This document shows, piece after piece, positions 9,174-17,890 of a DNA stretch of 64,000 bases. The notes below the pieces were generated by a model. The model ran no database searches, was not told the origin of the DNA, and saw only the letters and a program-made list of their open reading frames with translations. The DNA is from Diplolepis rosae. Lineage: Eukaryota; Arthropoda; Insecta; Hymenoptera; Diplolepididae. Both the position numbers and the translations under genes were made by a program. The stretch spans positions 8,122,001 through 8,186,000 of the forward strand of contig JAPYXD010000704.1 of the NCBI GenBank assembly GCA_030998225.1, given 5' to 3'. Positions within the stretch are counted from its first letter, which is position 1. Every line of letters starts with the position of its first letter.

Positions 9174-9785
9174 TTAAGCGTTATTGTTTACATCGGGCCT
9201 AGAGACACTCCTTTCTAACCTCTTCCACCATCTTGCCGGAAGTTCTTCATCGGAGTCCGCATCGAATAGGTCCTTGATTTCTCTCTTCCGCTCGGCCTGC
9301 TTCCTGATCTCTTTCACCAGGGTGCTTCCAGGGGGAACTCTGGCAATGCTTTGTACCCTGGGGCGTCGGGTGATGACCTTCGGGGTGTCCAGAGCTCGCA
9401 ATTTCTCTTCGATGACCAAGTGACGGCTTTTGGGTGGCGGACGAGGTTTTCCGGTTGTTTTGGGTTGCGGCTCGGTGCTGTGTAACATTTCCCGCACGTG
9501 TTGGATGACCTCTTGGAATCCTGTGCCGTCGAGTGGGTCGATGCCCTGGTCACTTACTCCAAGCCGTGGTTCCTGGGGTTCCAGGTGAGTGGCCGCTAGG
9601 GAGTTGGAAGTTCCACGTTTTCTCGGGTGCTTTTTCTTCTCCGAGAGTTGGCGTGGTGTGCCCAGGATGGTTCTCGGGGCCCTCAGCCTTTTGCGCTGAA
9701 AGAAGCTCTCTCTCACTCCGGCCTGAATCACTACGTCTGCTCGGTTTAGTAGATGGAAAGACTCGGTTTGCGTACTGGTGTCCAT
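9174..9785 (-). CDS. ORF3, basic protein of unknown function
   Basis: A 203-codon frame with a true ATG at 9785 lies between the pol stop and the polypurine tract, where some gypsy-type elements carry env. No signal peptide, membrane segment or furin-like site is visible, so an envelope protein is unlikely. The product is rich in Arg, Lys, Pro and Glu, with basic clusters (SEKKKHPRKRG, KEIRKQAERKREIKD) and an acidic DADSDEELP stretch near residue 180. It is probably soluble and perhaps binds nucleic acid or sits in the nucleus. Its intact state in a young element suggests it is functional. No family is recognised. Confidence 0.65.
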   Translation of the reverse strand: MDTSTQTESFHLLNRADVVIQAGVRESFFQRKRLRAPRTILGTPRQLSEKKKHPRKRGTSNSLAATHLEPQEPRLGVSDQGIDPLDGTGFQEVIQHVREMLHSTEPQPKTTGKPRPPPKSRHLVIEEKLRALDTPKVITRRPRVQSIARVPPGSTLVKEIRKQAERKREIKDLFDADSDEELPARWWKRLERSVSRPDVNNNA

Positions 9786-9897
9786 TGTCTAAGAGAGGGG
9801 CATAGCAAAGCAAAAAAAAAATGTTAAGCGAAAGCAAAGCGGATCGAGGCGGGATGCATGGAATTGGGAAATGGTGGTTTGTTGCCCCCCTGGTTCA

Positions 9898-12800
9898 TTA
9901 ATGGTTATGGTATTTCCGGAGATCGCAAGCGTGGAAAATCCCCCTTTCTTTGTTGTTTTTAAGGTGTGTTATCAAATACGTGCCCTCCCTAATGATTTTT
10001 CCTATGCGGTACGGTCCTTCAAACACTGGCATGAATTTCGCAGTGCGCTTTAGGAATTTATCAGAGAGGTTGCACGCCTTGACTAGTACTTCATCATTCT
10101 CCTGGTAACTTGATATCCTCTTGTCCGCGTTTGTCTTCTGAGCTCTCCTTAGACCCTTCCTTTTTATTCTTTCCTGAGTCCATAGTAACTTCTGTTCATA
10201 GCCCGGTTCCTTGTTTAACTCGTGGGCTGGAATCCATTTCTTCCAGAATCTGGTGGGCTTCTTTTTCAACATGATCTCCATTGGGGTTAGTTCCGTGGTG
10301 TCATGATGGACCTCATTTAGTATGTTTTCTATGATTTTCAGCTTGTCGTACCACGACGAATGCTTGAGTTCCTCTAGCAGAATTCTAAAAAACTTAGAAA
10401 GCTCACGGTTGACCCTTTCGATCATGTTGGCCTGCGGGTGGCGTATGGAGGTTAGCGTGTGTTTGATACCTGCCCTTTTTAGTTTTTCCTTCCAGCTGTC
10501 GGTTGTGAACTGTGTGCCGTGGTCTGTTACGATTCGTTTGGGCAAGCCGTGGTTTGGCACATAGTCCCCGAATAGCTTCTGGATAGTGGCTTGCGTGGTT
10601 TGCCTGCGAAGTGGGTAAAGCTTTATATATTTACTAAACCCGTCTTCTATCCCTAGTATATATTTGTAACCGTATTTGGTGGTTGGAAGGGGGCCGTAGA
10701 AGTCCACAAAAACTGCTTCTAAGGGTTCAGAGAGAATGATTGGCTGTGCCAATGCGTGACTACTCTGTGTTGGTGTCTTATTACGCTGGCAGACGTTGCA
10801 GGCTCTTAGGCTCTCCTTGATAGCTTTACGTAGACCTGGATAGTGAAAGTCCTCATTAATCATGAACTGGCATTTCTTTCCTCCTATGTGACCATAGATA
10901 TTGTGACATTCTATTATTAAGTCTTTCACTAGTGTTTTAGGTAGGGAGATCTTCCATGACCCTCGGGTATTTTTGTAGAGCAGTCCGTTGGAGATGGAGT
11001 AGTTTGTTTGGTTGAATATGTTCTTTTGGACCTGCATGAGCTTTGGGTCACTTCTTTGTTCCGTGGGCAGATTGGTTAATTTCAATTTCCATGATCTATG
11101 GGCCTGTTTTGCTAGATGGTATAACACGATGGTGTTTCTTTTGACTTCGTCAACATGATTCTCGTTACTGGTTTGCCTACTAATGGCGTCGGCCATTATG
11201 TTTTCTTTCCCGGGGCAAAACTCGACGTGGATGTCATAGTCTTGGATTGCCATGATCCATCGTGTGAGTCTCTTATTTACTAATTTACAAGAGCGCAGGA
11301 ATGTTAACGCCATGTGGTCAGTTCGGTGTATTATATGGGCTCCTAGCAGGAAACTGCGATATTTTTGTAATGACCAAACTAGTGCAAGAAGCTCCTTCTC
11401 TGTGGTGAAGTACGCGCGTTCTGCTCCGTGTAAAGTTCTGCTCCCACATGCTATGATTTTGATGTCTCCACCAGTTTGTATTTGGTATAGGACCGCTCCA
11501 ATGGCGTACTCACTGGCGTCCGTTTGTAGGTAGAACGCTTTATGTGGATCTGGGAAGTGGAGCATGATCTCTGACGATAGTGTTTTTTTTATTCTTTCGA
11601 AAGCCAATTGGTGTTTCTCCTCCCAGTTCCATTTGACTCCTTTCCTTAGTAGTTCGAGGATTGGAACCATCTCCGTGGAGATCCTTTTGCTGAATTTTGC
11701 ACTGAAATTGACGGTTCCTAAGAAGCCTTGTAGTTGCTTTTTGTTTTTCGGTGTGTTAAAGTCCTTTATTGCCTGAACTTTGTCTGGATCGGGTCTGATT
11801 CCTTCAGCTGAGATAATGTGTCCCAGAAAGGTAGTTTCAAATTGCCTGAATTTGCATTTCTCAAGGTTCAGAGTGATGTTATGGGTTAGGAATCTTTTCA
11901 GTATCAGCTCGAGGTGGAGTAAATGCTCTTGCTCACTTTCCGAAGCTATAAGTAAGTCGTCAACATAGGATATTATGAAGTCGCTCAATCCTGCCAATAC
12001 GTAGTCGAGTCCTCTCACCAAGGCAGCGGTGCTGGTTTTTAGCCCAAAAGGGGTGACGTTGTATTCGTAGCATTTTCCCTTGTATAGGAATGCTGTGTAT
12101 TTTTTGGAGTCCGAGTGAAGAGGGATTTGCCAGAAACTCATGTTCATGTCTAGACTGGAGAGTAGTTTTTTATCTCGACACCGTTGGAAAAGGGTCTCCA
12201 TATTTTCTGTGCCCTCGTGATCGTCCAATAGTTTCTCGTTCAGTCTTCTCGCGTCCAGGCACAAACGGATTTTTCCGTTTTTTTTGGTAGTTACGACTAA
12301 CGGATTAATGTGGGGGCTACTGGATTTCTGAACGATACCCCACTCAATCATGGTCTGGATCTGTTCGTCCGCTTGGCTTTCATACTTCAATGGGATTGGG
12401 TATGACCGTGCGCGTGGTAGTTCTCCTTCCCTTAGTATCAAGTGATGGTGGTAGCAGGATATTCTTCCCGGCTTGGTGGTGAAGACTCTCCGGTATTTCC
12501 ACAACAGGTCCTTGTACCTTTGTTGCAGTTCGGCGGGTGCCAGTTGCATGCTTTCCATTTTTTGGCTAAGTAGGTCCATTGTTAATTCCTTGGAATTGTC
12601 TACCTGTCTCAAGCAACATAGATTACTTGTGATAGGGCTTGATGAAACTTCTTCTTGTATTTTTGCCGTATACTTCTTCCCTTCTTTGTCACTTACAGTT
12701 AGCGTGTTGTTGCGGAGGTCGATTACTGCGCCCATTGGTCGCAATATGTCGATTCCCAAAACACAGTTTTTAGTGAGGTAGGGAACTATTAAAAAGGTTG

Positions 12801-13173
12801 CTTCGCGTTCCACTCTAGACATGCCTAGCGTGACGAAGATCTGCTTCCGCAGTCTGATTGGTTTGCCCCCTGTCGCACCGACCACTGATACTCCAGTGAT
12901 TGGTAGGATTGAGCAATCTCTGAAGATGCTGATGTTGTCGTTGTAGAATTTTTCAGACAAGCATGATACCTGACTGCCACTGTCTGCTAGTGCCAAAAGG
13001 CCTAGACTCTCCAATCGGATTTCCACTAGAGGACATCCTGGCTTTCTTTCAGGTGCCGTCTCGTCTTCTTCAAGTAGCTCTTCTCTGAAACTTAGTGAGT
13101 CCACATGTCTAGTAATCATCGGGTCTTTGTCTGGCTTCCCTGACATGTGAGGATACTTTGGAAGGTCAGACAC
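9898..13173 (-). CDS. Pol polyprotein: protease, reverse transcriptase, RNase H, integrase
   Basis: About 1091 residues, uninterrupted. The first codon of this frame at 13173 is GTG, and expression is probably by -1 frameshift from gag. Protease: LADSGSQ with Asp-Ser-Gly at residues 64-66. Reverse transcriptase: LCLDARRLN, LDMNMSFWQIPL, FGLKTS and YVDD at about 402-405. RNase H: TDASEYAIGAVL and TTEKELLALVW. Integrase: His-His-Cys-Cys zinc motif (about 755-796), then Asp in VDFYGP (about 823), Asp in VTDHGTQF (about 882) and Glu in MIERVNRE (about 917), with D and E 35 apart. The order makes it Ty3/gypsy. No chromodomain is evident at the C terminus. Confidence 0.95.
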   Translation of the reverse strand: MSDLPKYPHMSGKPDKDPMITRHVDSLSFREELLEEDETAPERKPGCPLVEIRLESLGLLALADSGSQVSCLSEKFYNDNISIFRDCSILPITGVSVVGATGGKPIRLRKQIFVTLGMSRVEREATFLIVPYLTKNCVLGIDILRPMGAVIDLRNNTLTVSDKEGKKYTAKIQEEVSSSPITSNLCCLRQVDNSKELTMDLLSQKMESMQLAPAELQQRYKDLLWKYRRVFTTKPGRISCYHHHLILREGELPRARSYPIPLKYESQADEQIQTMIEWGIVQKSSSPHINPLVVTTKKNGKIRLCLDARRLNEKLLDDHEGTENMETLFQRCRDKKLLSSLDMNMSFWQIPLHSDSKKYTAFLYKGKCYEYNVTPFGLKTSTAALVRGLDYVLAGLSDFIISYVDDLLIASESEQEHLLHLELILKRFLTHNITLNLEKCKFRQFETTFLGHIISAEGIRPDPDKVQAIKDFNTPKNKKQLQGFLGTVNFSAKFSKRISTEMVPILELLRKGVKWNWEEKHQLAFERIKKTLSSEIMLHFPDPHKAFYLQTDASEYAIGAVLYQIQTGGDIKIIACGSRTLHGAERAYFTTEKELLALVWSLQKYRSFLLGAHIIHRTDHMALTFLRSCKLVNKRLTRWIMAIQDYDIHVEFCPGKENIMADAISRQTSNENHVDEVKRNTIVLYHLAKQAHRSWKLKLTNLPTEQRSDPKLMQVQKNIFNQTNYSISNGLLYKNTRGSWKISLPKTLVKDLIIECHNIYGHIGGKKCQFMINEDFHYPGLRKAIKESLRACNVCQRNKTPTQSSHALAQPIILSEPLEAVFVDFYGPLPTTKYGYKYILGIEDGFSKYIKLYPLRRQTTQATIQKLFGDYVPNHGLPKRIVTDHGTQFTTDSWKEKLKRAGIKHTLTSIRHPQANMIERVNRELSKFFRILLEELKHSSWYDKLKIIENILNEVHHDTTELTPMEIMLKKKPTRFWKKWIPAHELNKEPGYEQKLLWTQERIKRKGLRRAQKTNADKRISSYQENDEVLVKACNLSDKFLKRTAKFMPVFEGPYRIGKIIREGTYLITHLKNNKERGIFHACDLRKYHNH

Positions 13174-14615
13174 TATTCGTTTCCCGGCGAGTTTAGATCG
13201 CTGCTTACGTCCGGCGGGTCTGCTTGTTCAGTGCCGATCATATCGAGAACCCGAACGTTGTTTTGGGGTTGCTCCTGGTTCCTAGCGGGCTTCCTCCAAT
13301 TTTCATTTTTGGGTTGTCCGTCCGGAATCCCTGGGTTACGTCTTTGTGGGTGGCCTCTGTCATCGCTAAATCTGGGGTATTGTGGGTAGTCCCGTGGAGA
13401 TCTGATTCTCCAGCTGTCGTGTGGGATGGGTGGAGTCGAACGGCGTGAGTTTAGTGGCCCAGCATTGTCGAACCTCTCTAGTAGTTCCAATAGGTCCTCC
13501 AGAGTGTTGATTGGTCTTGCGAGGATTGTGGAGCGAATTTCCTCATTGAAATGTCTCGCTAATTTTGATATAATCTCCTTAGTGGTTGGGGACGGCACCA
13601 GCCCCTTGACTTCTCTGAAAATTTTTATGGCATACGCTACCATAGAAGGGTCTGTCGAGGGTTGGTAGTTTCCAAACTCAAGGGTCGCTTTTATGGCATG
13701 TTGGGTTTCCTCTCCCCAATATCTGCGCTTAAATTTTCCAATGAACTGGCTTAGGTTGTCATTTTCCTCCTTAACTAAGTCCCACCAATCTTTCGGCGTT
13801 CCTTGGAGACAGCTGCTAATAACGAACGCCGTCTGCCCCCTAGAGGGCCTGATTGCTGCCCAGAAGTCGCTTAACTCCTCTAGGAATTTTATGGGGGACC
13901 CCTTCCCGTTGAAAACCGGTGTTCTAGGGGTGATTTTCAGGGTCTCATTACTGGTGGACGTTTCTGGGAGGTGAGGATTTCTTTGGTTTAGTGCTTCTTC
14001 GAAGCGTTGTTGCCTGTCGGTAATTCTGCGTATGTTGTCCGCATTCCTACGTACCTCCTGCTCGTTAGAGATTGCTTCGCGGTCCCTATAATCATCCAGG
14101 CGCCCCTCTAAAACTTGAAAACGGACTTCGTTCATGTTACGTAACGATCTGACTTGTTCCGTGACTTGAGAATGTATTTTGTTCTCTAAATCTTCAATCT
14201 GTTCTTGGAGCAGATTGGTGAATGCGTCCATACGGCGTTCCGCTGCATCCAACCGGTTTTGTAACTGCCGGTTCTCTAGGCGCATGTCATTGAATGCTAA
14301 TTTTAGTTCCTCGTACCTCTCCTCCATGGAGCCATTCTTGACTGATTCCTCTATCTCTTTGTTAGTTGGCTGATCTGTCATTGCACCTAGTTCTTCCTGC
14401 AGGGTCCTCCTTCTTTCCATGTTTCGGGTAATGGCACCGGTTTGAGAGGAGGACATGGGGAGTGTGTAGTCTTCATTGTCTATCGGAGACAACAACCGCC
14501 TTCTTGCCCCTTGCATTTCTGGGTGGAGCAAGCTCGACGCTTCCAGCAAAATATCCTCTGAGTTTTCGCGGTCCATTGCGTTTTTACGATTTGGTCTACC
14601 GCGAGGGCGTGACAT
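13173..14615 (-). CDS. Gag protein
   Basis: 480 codons from ATG 14615 to TAG 13175-13173. The N terminus is basic (about residues 1-15). A long predicted coiled coil follows (about 96-205; heptad-rich, LENRQLQNRLDAAERRMD). Then comes a retrotransposon-gag capsid-like region (about 235-390) with FLEELSDFWAAI, LQGTPKDWWD and FIGKFKRRYWGE. The C terminus is Pro/Arg-rich with no CCHC knuckle, so RNA binding probably relies on the basic tail. It forms the particle that holds RNA and Pol. The last codons hold the GGGAAAC heptamer that would shift ribosomes into pol. Confidence 0.9.
   Translation of the reverse strand: MSRPRGRPNRKNAMDRENSEDILLEASSLLHPEMQGARRRLLSPIDNEDYTLPMSSSQTGAITRNMERRRTLQEELGAMTDQPTNKEIEESVKNGSMEERYEELKLAFNDMRLENRQLQNRLDAAERRMDAFTNLLQEQIEDLENKIHSQVTEQVRSLRNMNEVRFQVLEGRLDDYRDREAISNEQEVRRNADNIRRITDRQQRFEEALNQRNPHLPETSTSNETLKITPRTPVFNGKGSPIKFLEELSDFWAAIRPSRGQTAFVISSCLQGTPKDWWDLVKEENDNLSQFIGKFKRRYWGEETQHAIKATLEFGNYQPSTDPSMVAYAIKIFREVKGLVPSPTTKEIISKLARHFNEEIRSTILARPINTLEDLLELLERFDNAGPLNSRRSTPPIPHDSWRIRSPRDYPQYPRFSDDRGHPQRRNPGIPDGQPKNENWRKPARNQEQPQNNVRVLDMIGTEQADPPDVSSDLNSPGNE
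13179..13185 (-). promoter_or_regulatory. -1 ribosomal frameshift heptamer GGGAAAC
   Basis: In the gag frame this reads G GGA AAC, a canonical X XXY YYZ slippery heptamer, followed by GAA and the TAG stop. A -1 slip on it enters the pol frame with no intervening stop (gag and pol frames differ by -1). A downstream stimulatory fold was not worked out. Confidence 0.75.
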
Positions 14616-14694
14616 GACGGCTAACTAATTACTTATCTTCGTACTGCAATTCGGATTGCACCTAAATAACCCCCGTACGTTCCGTGACCTTTGG

Positions 14695-14712
14695 GTCCCT
14701 GTTCGGGCGCCA
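14695..14712 (-). other. Primer binding site, tRNA-Lys type
   Basis: On the minus strand TGGCGCCCGAACAGGGAC lies one base after the CA end of the 5' LTR. This 18-mer is complementary to the 3' end of animal tRNA-Lys(UUU), the same primer known from lentiviruses and several retrotransposons. Confidence 0.9.
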
Positions 14713-14713
14713 A

Positions 14714-16562
14714 TGAAAGAGTTCGAATTTGTCCTTAAATTATTTTTATTAATATAAATAATATTTATGGACCCAAAGGTGTGAAAGAATTGGAACGAGT
14801 GTCTTAAAGTGGTAAAACAGTCTTTATTCTTCTTAATTTCTATACATATTAGTTCTAAATCTACCGATGATGGCGCTTTGTTGGGTGTGACGTCACCCTG
14901 TACCCTAAATATCACGGTTTATGATTTATGGTGTAATACAGGTTGTTTATGCTGTGGCGAGCCTTAGGAAGCAGTTTGGTGGCGCTAGAATCGCGATAAC
15001 ATAACGGTAATCAGAGAAACTTATTTCAAACAACCTTTAAACATAGGTGGCGCTGACGTTGTGACAATAAATGTTGTAGTCTAAATTATAAGTGTGGCTT
15101 GATCGCCGACGTGCTTCTCAATAAGTGAGAAATAGCATCATAAACTTAATAATTTTCAAAGGTAGATGGCGCTGATATTGCGACATAACAGAAATCAAAT
15201 AAAGTAAACCTTATCTTTCGCGTTGCCTAATGGCTGAAGCGCTGCAAAAATAGCTAGGAAAATGTATTTAAATGTTGCACGATCTACAACGTAGGTGGCG
15301 CTGCTATCATAATAAATATTAAGTAAAATAAACTATAACTCTCGTTTTGACCAATAGCTAAGGCACAGCAAAAATAGCTAGAAAAATATATTTAAATATT
15401 AGACAATTTACGACGTAGGTGGCGCTGCTATCGCGATATAACAAATATAAAATAAACTTTAACTCTCGCGCTGACCAATAGGTAAGGCACAGCAAAAATA
15501 GCTAGAAAAATATATTTAAATATTAGACAATTTACGACGTAGGTGGCGCTGCTATCGCGATATAACAAATATAAAATAAACTTTAACTCTCGCGCTGACC
15601 AATAGGTAAGGCACAGCAAAAAATAGCTAGAAAATATATTTAAATATTAAACAATTTACAACGCAAGTGGCGCTATCATCGCAAACCACTAAGCGTCGAT
15701 TATTTCCGGTCCCTTCACTACCGACGGTCGGTAAAACGTTTCACGCTCGACGTGAGAACACCCTAAGTAGGGTTTGTTTCTGTTGAGCAGATGGCGCTGC
15801 TCTCGCTAAGGGGGTAGAACCCCGAAATCACCCGTAACCACAATTCTTATAATTAGGCTAAGTTCGCTTGGCCGCCAAGACGGCGTGCTCAAGCGTTTTG
15901 AAAGTGTGATTGGTAGCCTGGGTGGCGTGCACCAATCGGATTTCACTTAGATACACATCACGGCAGCCAGTAATAAGCGTACACCGTGGAAAGGAGTTGA
16001 TCGAGATGGCAGCCTGGGCAGCGTACACCATGAAAGGGAAAAGAGACAGCCTGAGCAGCGTACGTCTCTCTCTTAGGAGGAAGGAAAACCGTCTCTGCGC
16101 CTAGGCAGCGGACCAGAGAGCGGGTGGAGGTACACGAGTTTATGGTGGAGCCTGGACAGCGTACCCACAAGCGATACTTATTTTCTGGAGCCTGGGTGGC
16201 GTACCCAGAAAACAAGTTATTTTAATTTAAGATAGAAGTTACACTAGAGCTTAGGTAGCGTACCTAGTGTTCTTCGATATTAGAAGATATTTTACCAGAC
16301 TGCTGCTGCTCCTCCTTGGTGACCCTTTGGTTTCTTCCTGGAGGTGCTGCTGCTGAGACATGAGTCTCGACTGGAGATACCGCTGATGATTTCGCCAGCC
16401 AGGTTATAGCCTCGCGGTTTCGAGTTTACAGCGAGCAGGCTCGCGCTGCGAGCCTAGCGGTGACTGTTCGAGTCGCTGCCCCTGTAGACCTGCTATGCCG
16501 CGGTGCGTGTGTAGTGCTGATAACCTACAGACTGGGGTTGTCGGTCCGATGTGATCGTTTCA
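14714..16562 (-). repeat. 5' LTR of the gypsy-type element
   Basis: It is 1849 bp and starts transcription of the minus-strand element. It has the same tandem units (15302-15680), CTCF-core-like motifs (14868-15799) and hairpin modules (15865-16270) as the other LTR. No arm base of any module differs between the two LTRs by eye. One nearby strong hairpin, AGGCTCGC with GCGAGCCT, differs only in its loop (ACT against GCT). Confidence 0.95.
15865..16270 (-). promoter_or_regulatory. Hairpin-module array, 5' LTR copy
   Basis: Identical module set to that in the 3' LTR. In the sense direction the array lies about 290-700 bases from the start of the LTR. It is therefore in U3 or early R and, depending on the unknown cap site, may or may not be in the genomic RNA. 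Confidence 0.65.
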
Positions 16563-17068
16563 CTTTTTTCATTAATTCGTATGTCTCAGCGAATTTTTTT
16601 TCAAGTTTAACACAAAATTTTATATTTACTCTTTGTTCCATTTTTGTTTTGTAACATTAGCACATTTTTTCTTTTATTGAAATGGCTGTAACTTTCACAT
16701 CTGTCATCCGATTTATCTATCCCTTTGTTAATCCAAAATCAATCCAATCTTCGAATACCCTCTTCTCTATTTCAGTCTATACATGTATATTTGCGGAGTC
16801 ATTTTCCATCTCCTTTATAATCGATAAATAAAAGTAATTATTTTGAATTGATGATAGAGCATGTACAAGATTAGAAGATCTAACTAAGAGGAGGGTCAGG
16901 GATTGAGAGAAATAAGCGTGAACCCGGATTGACAAAGAGATATACAAGAGATAGAAAGTGATAGAGGTAAATATATGAGGAACATATTGAAATACAGACA
17001 AGAACATTGAAATATATAACCGTGAATTTCGATTCACAAAAAGATAGAAAAAGATATACACCTTTGAT
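16563..17068. repeat. GATA-rich degenerate satellite, left part
   Basis: From about 16850 the sequence is dominated by variants of ACAAGAGATAGAAA and GAGATAGAGGTAAATA. Related sequence resumes at 17830-17890 and 19690-20060, so two inverted-repeat elements were inserted into one satellite field. The first 250 bases hold nothing recognisable. Confidence 0.6.
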
Positions 17069-17828
17069 CAGGATTGTGGAACCACCTGTTTTTTGAAGAT
17101 TGCTTAAATTATCTTAATTTTAATTCTGCAAGTGATAAAATTTGTACTCTTAACAAATTGGAGGCTATCAAAATTATCTTTAAAATAAGTTCAGAATGAA
17201 GTCATTTCGTTAAATTTTGAAAAGTTCTTGAAGAAAAAGTCCAAATTGCAATGTTTTCTAAAATTTTAGAAAGCTTTGGAAATAATCAACATTTTGTAAT
17301 GTTCTTGTGCTCATTTTAAAGCTAAGATTCTACAGAATAGCAGAAAATTGTCATTATAAAAGTATTACTTTTTTCTTAAATAATAAAAAGAGTTAAAAAT
17401 GTAACATAAAAGTCATGATTATATGTTTTATATATCTTATAAAAATATTTTTCTTATCAAAAGCAATATTGGAATTTCTTGAACTTTTTTATTAGAACTT
17501 TAACCTCGTGTACTATGTAAAAAAAAAATTACACATGAATGCTAATAATTCGGTTCGATTTTGTAGAAATTTAGCTTTAAAATGGGTCCAAGAACATTAA
17601 AAAATCGTGATTATTTCGAGTTATTTTAAATTTGAGAAAGCATTGAAATTTTACCTATTTCTGCAATAACTTCTTCAATATTTAAGAAAACGAATTCATG
17701 TTGGGCTCATTTTATAAAGAATTTTGATAGCTTTGAATTTAATGAGAAAAACAAATTTTTTCACTCGCATAATTTATATTAGGATAATTTAAGCAATTAT
17801 CAAGAAACATGTGGTCCCACAATTCTGA
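17069..17828. mobile_element. Fold-back element, about 760 bp
   Basis: The two halves are diverged reverse complements over almost their whole length. The left end holds ATTGTGGAACCACCTG and the right end CATGTGGTCCCACAAT. Inner matches include CTATCAAAATT against AATTTTGATAG and CATTTTAAAGCTAA against TTAGCTTTAAAATG. There is no coding capacity. It is a MITE-like palindrome of unknown superfamily. Confidence 0.7.
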
Positions 17829-17890
17829 CTGGTGGTGTAGGTCAATATACCAGAGATAGGCTGAGATCACAAGAGGATTAAGAGATATAA
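17829..17890. repeat. GATA-rich satellite, middle part
   Basis: A short stretch with AGAGATAGG and TTAAGAGATATA, matching the satellite on either side of the inserted elements. Confidence 0.5.

Larger units (their letters stand above)
7274..16562 (-). mobile_element. Complete young Ty3/gypsy-type LTR retrotransposon
   Basis: It is 9.3 kb, transcribed on the minus strand. LTRs of 1853 and 1849 bp begin TG and end CA. A 4-bp CTTT duplication flanks the insertion (7270-7273 and 16563-16566). The order in the sense direction is 5' LTR, primer site, gag, frameshift heptamer, pol, ORF3, polypurine tract, 3' LTR. Protease, reverse transcriptase, RNase H and integrase occur in the Ty3/gypsy order, with integrase last. 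By eye the LTRs differ by about eight or nine substitutions and two 2-bp indels (roughly 0.5%), so the insertion is recent. Gag and pol are open throughout. The LTRs are unusually long and structured. Confidence 0.95.

Noticed and set aside
9174..9785. An envelope gene for the LTR element
   Set aside because: No signal peptide, transmembrane segment or cleavage site is visible; the product looks soluble and basic.
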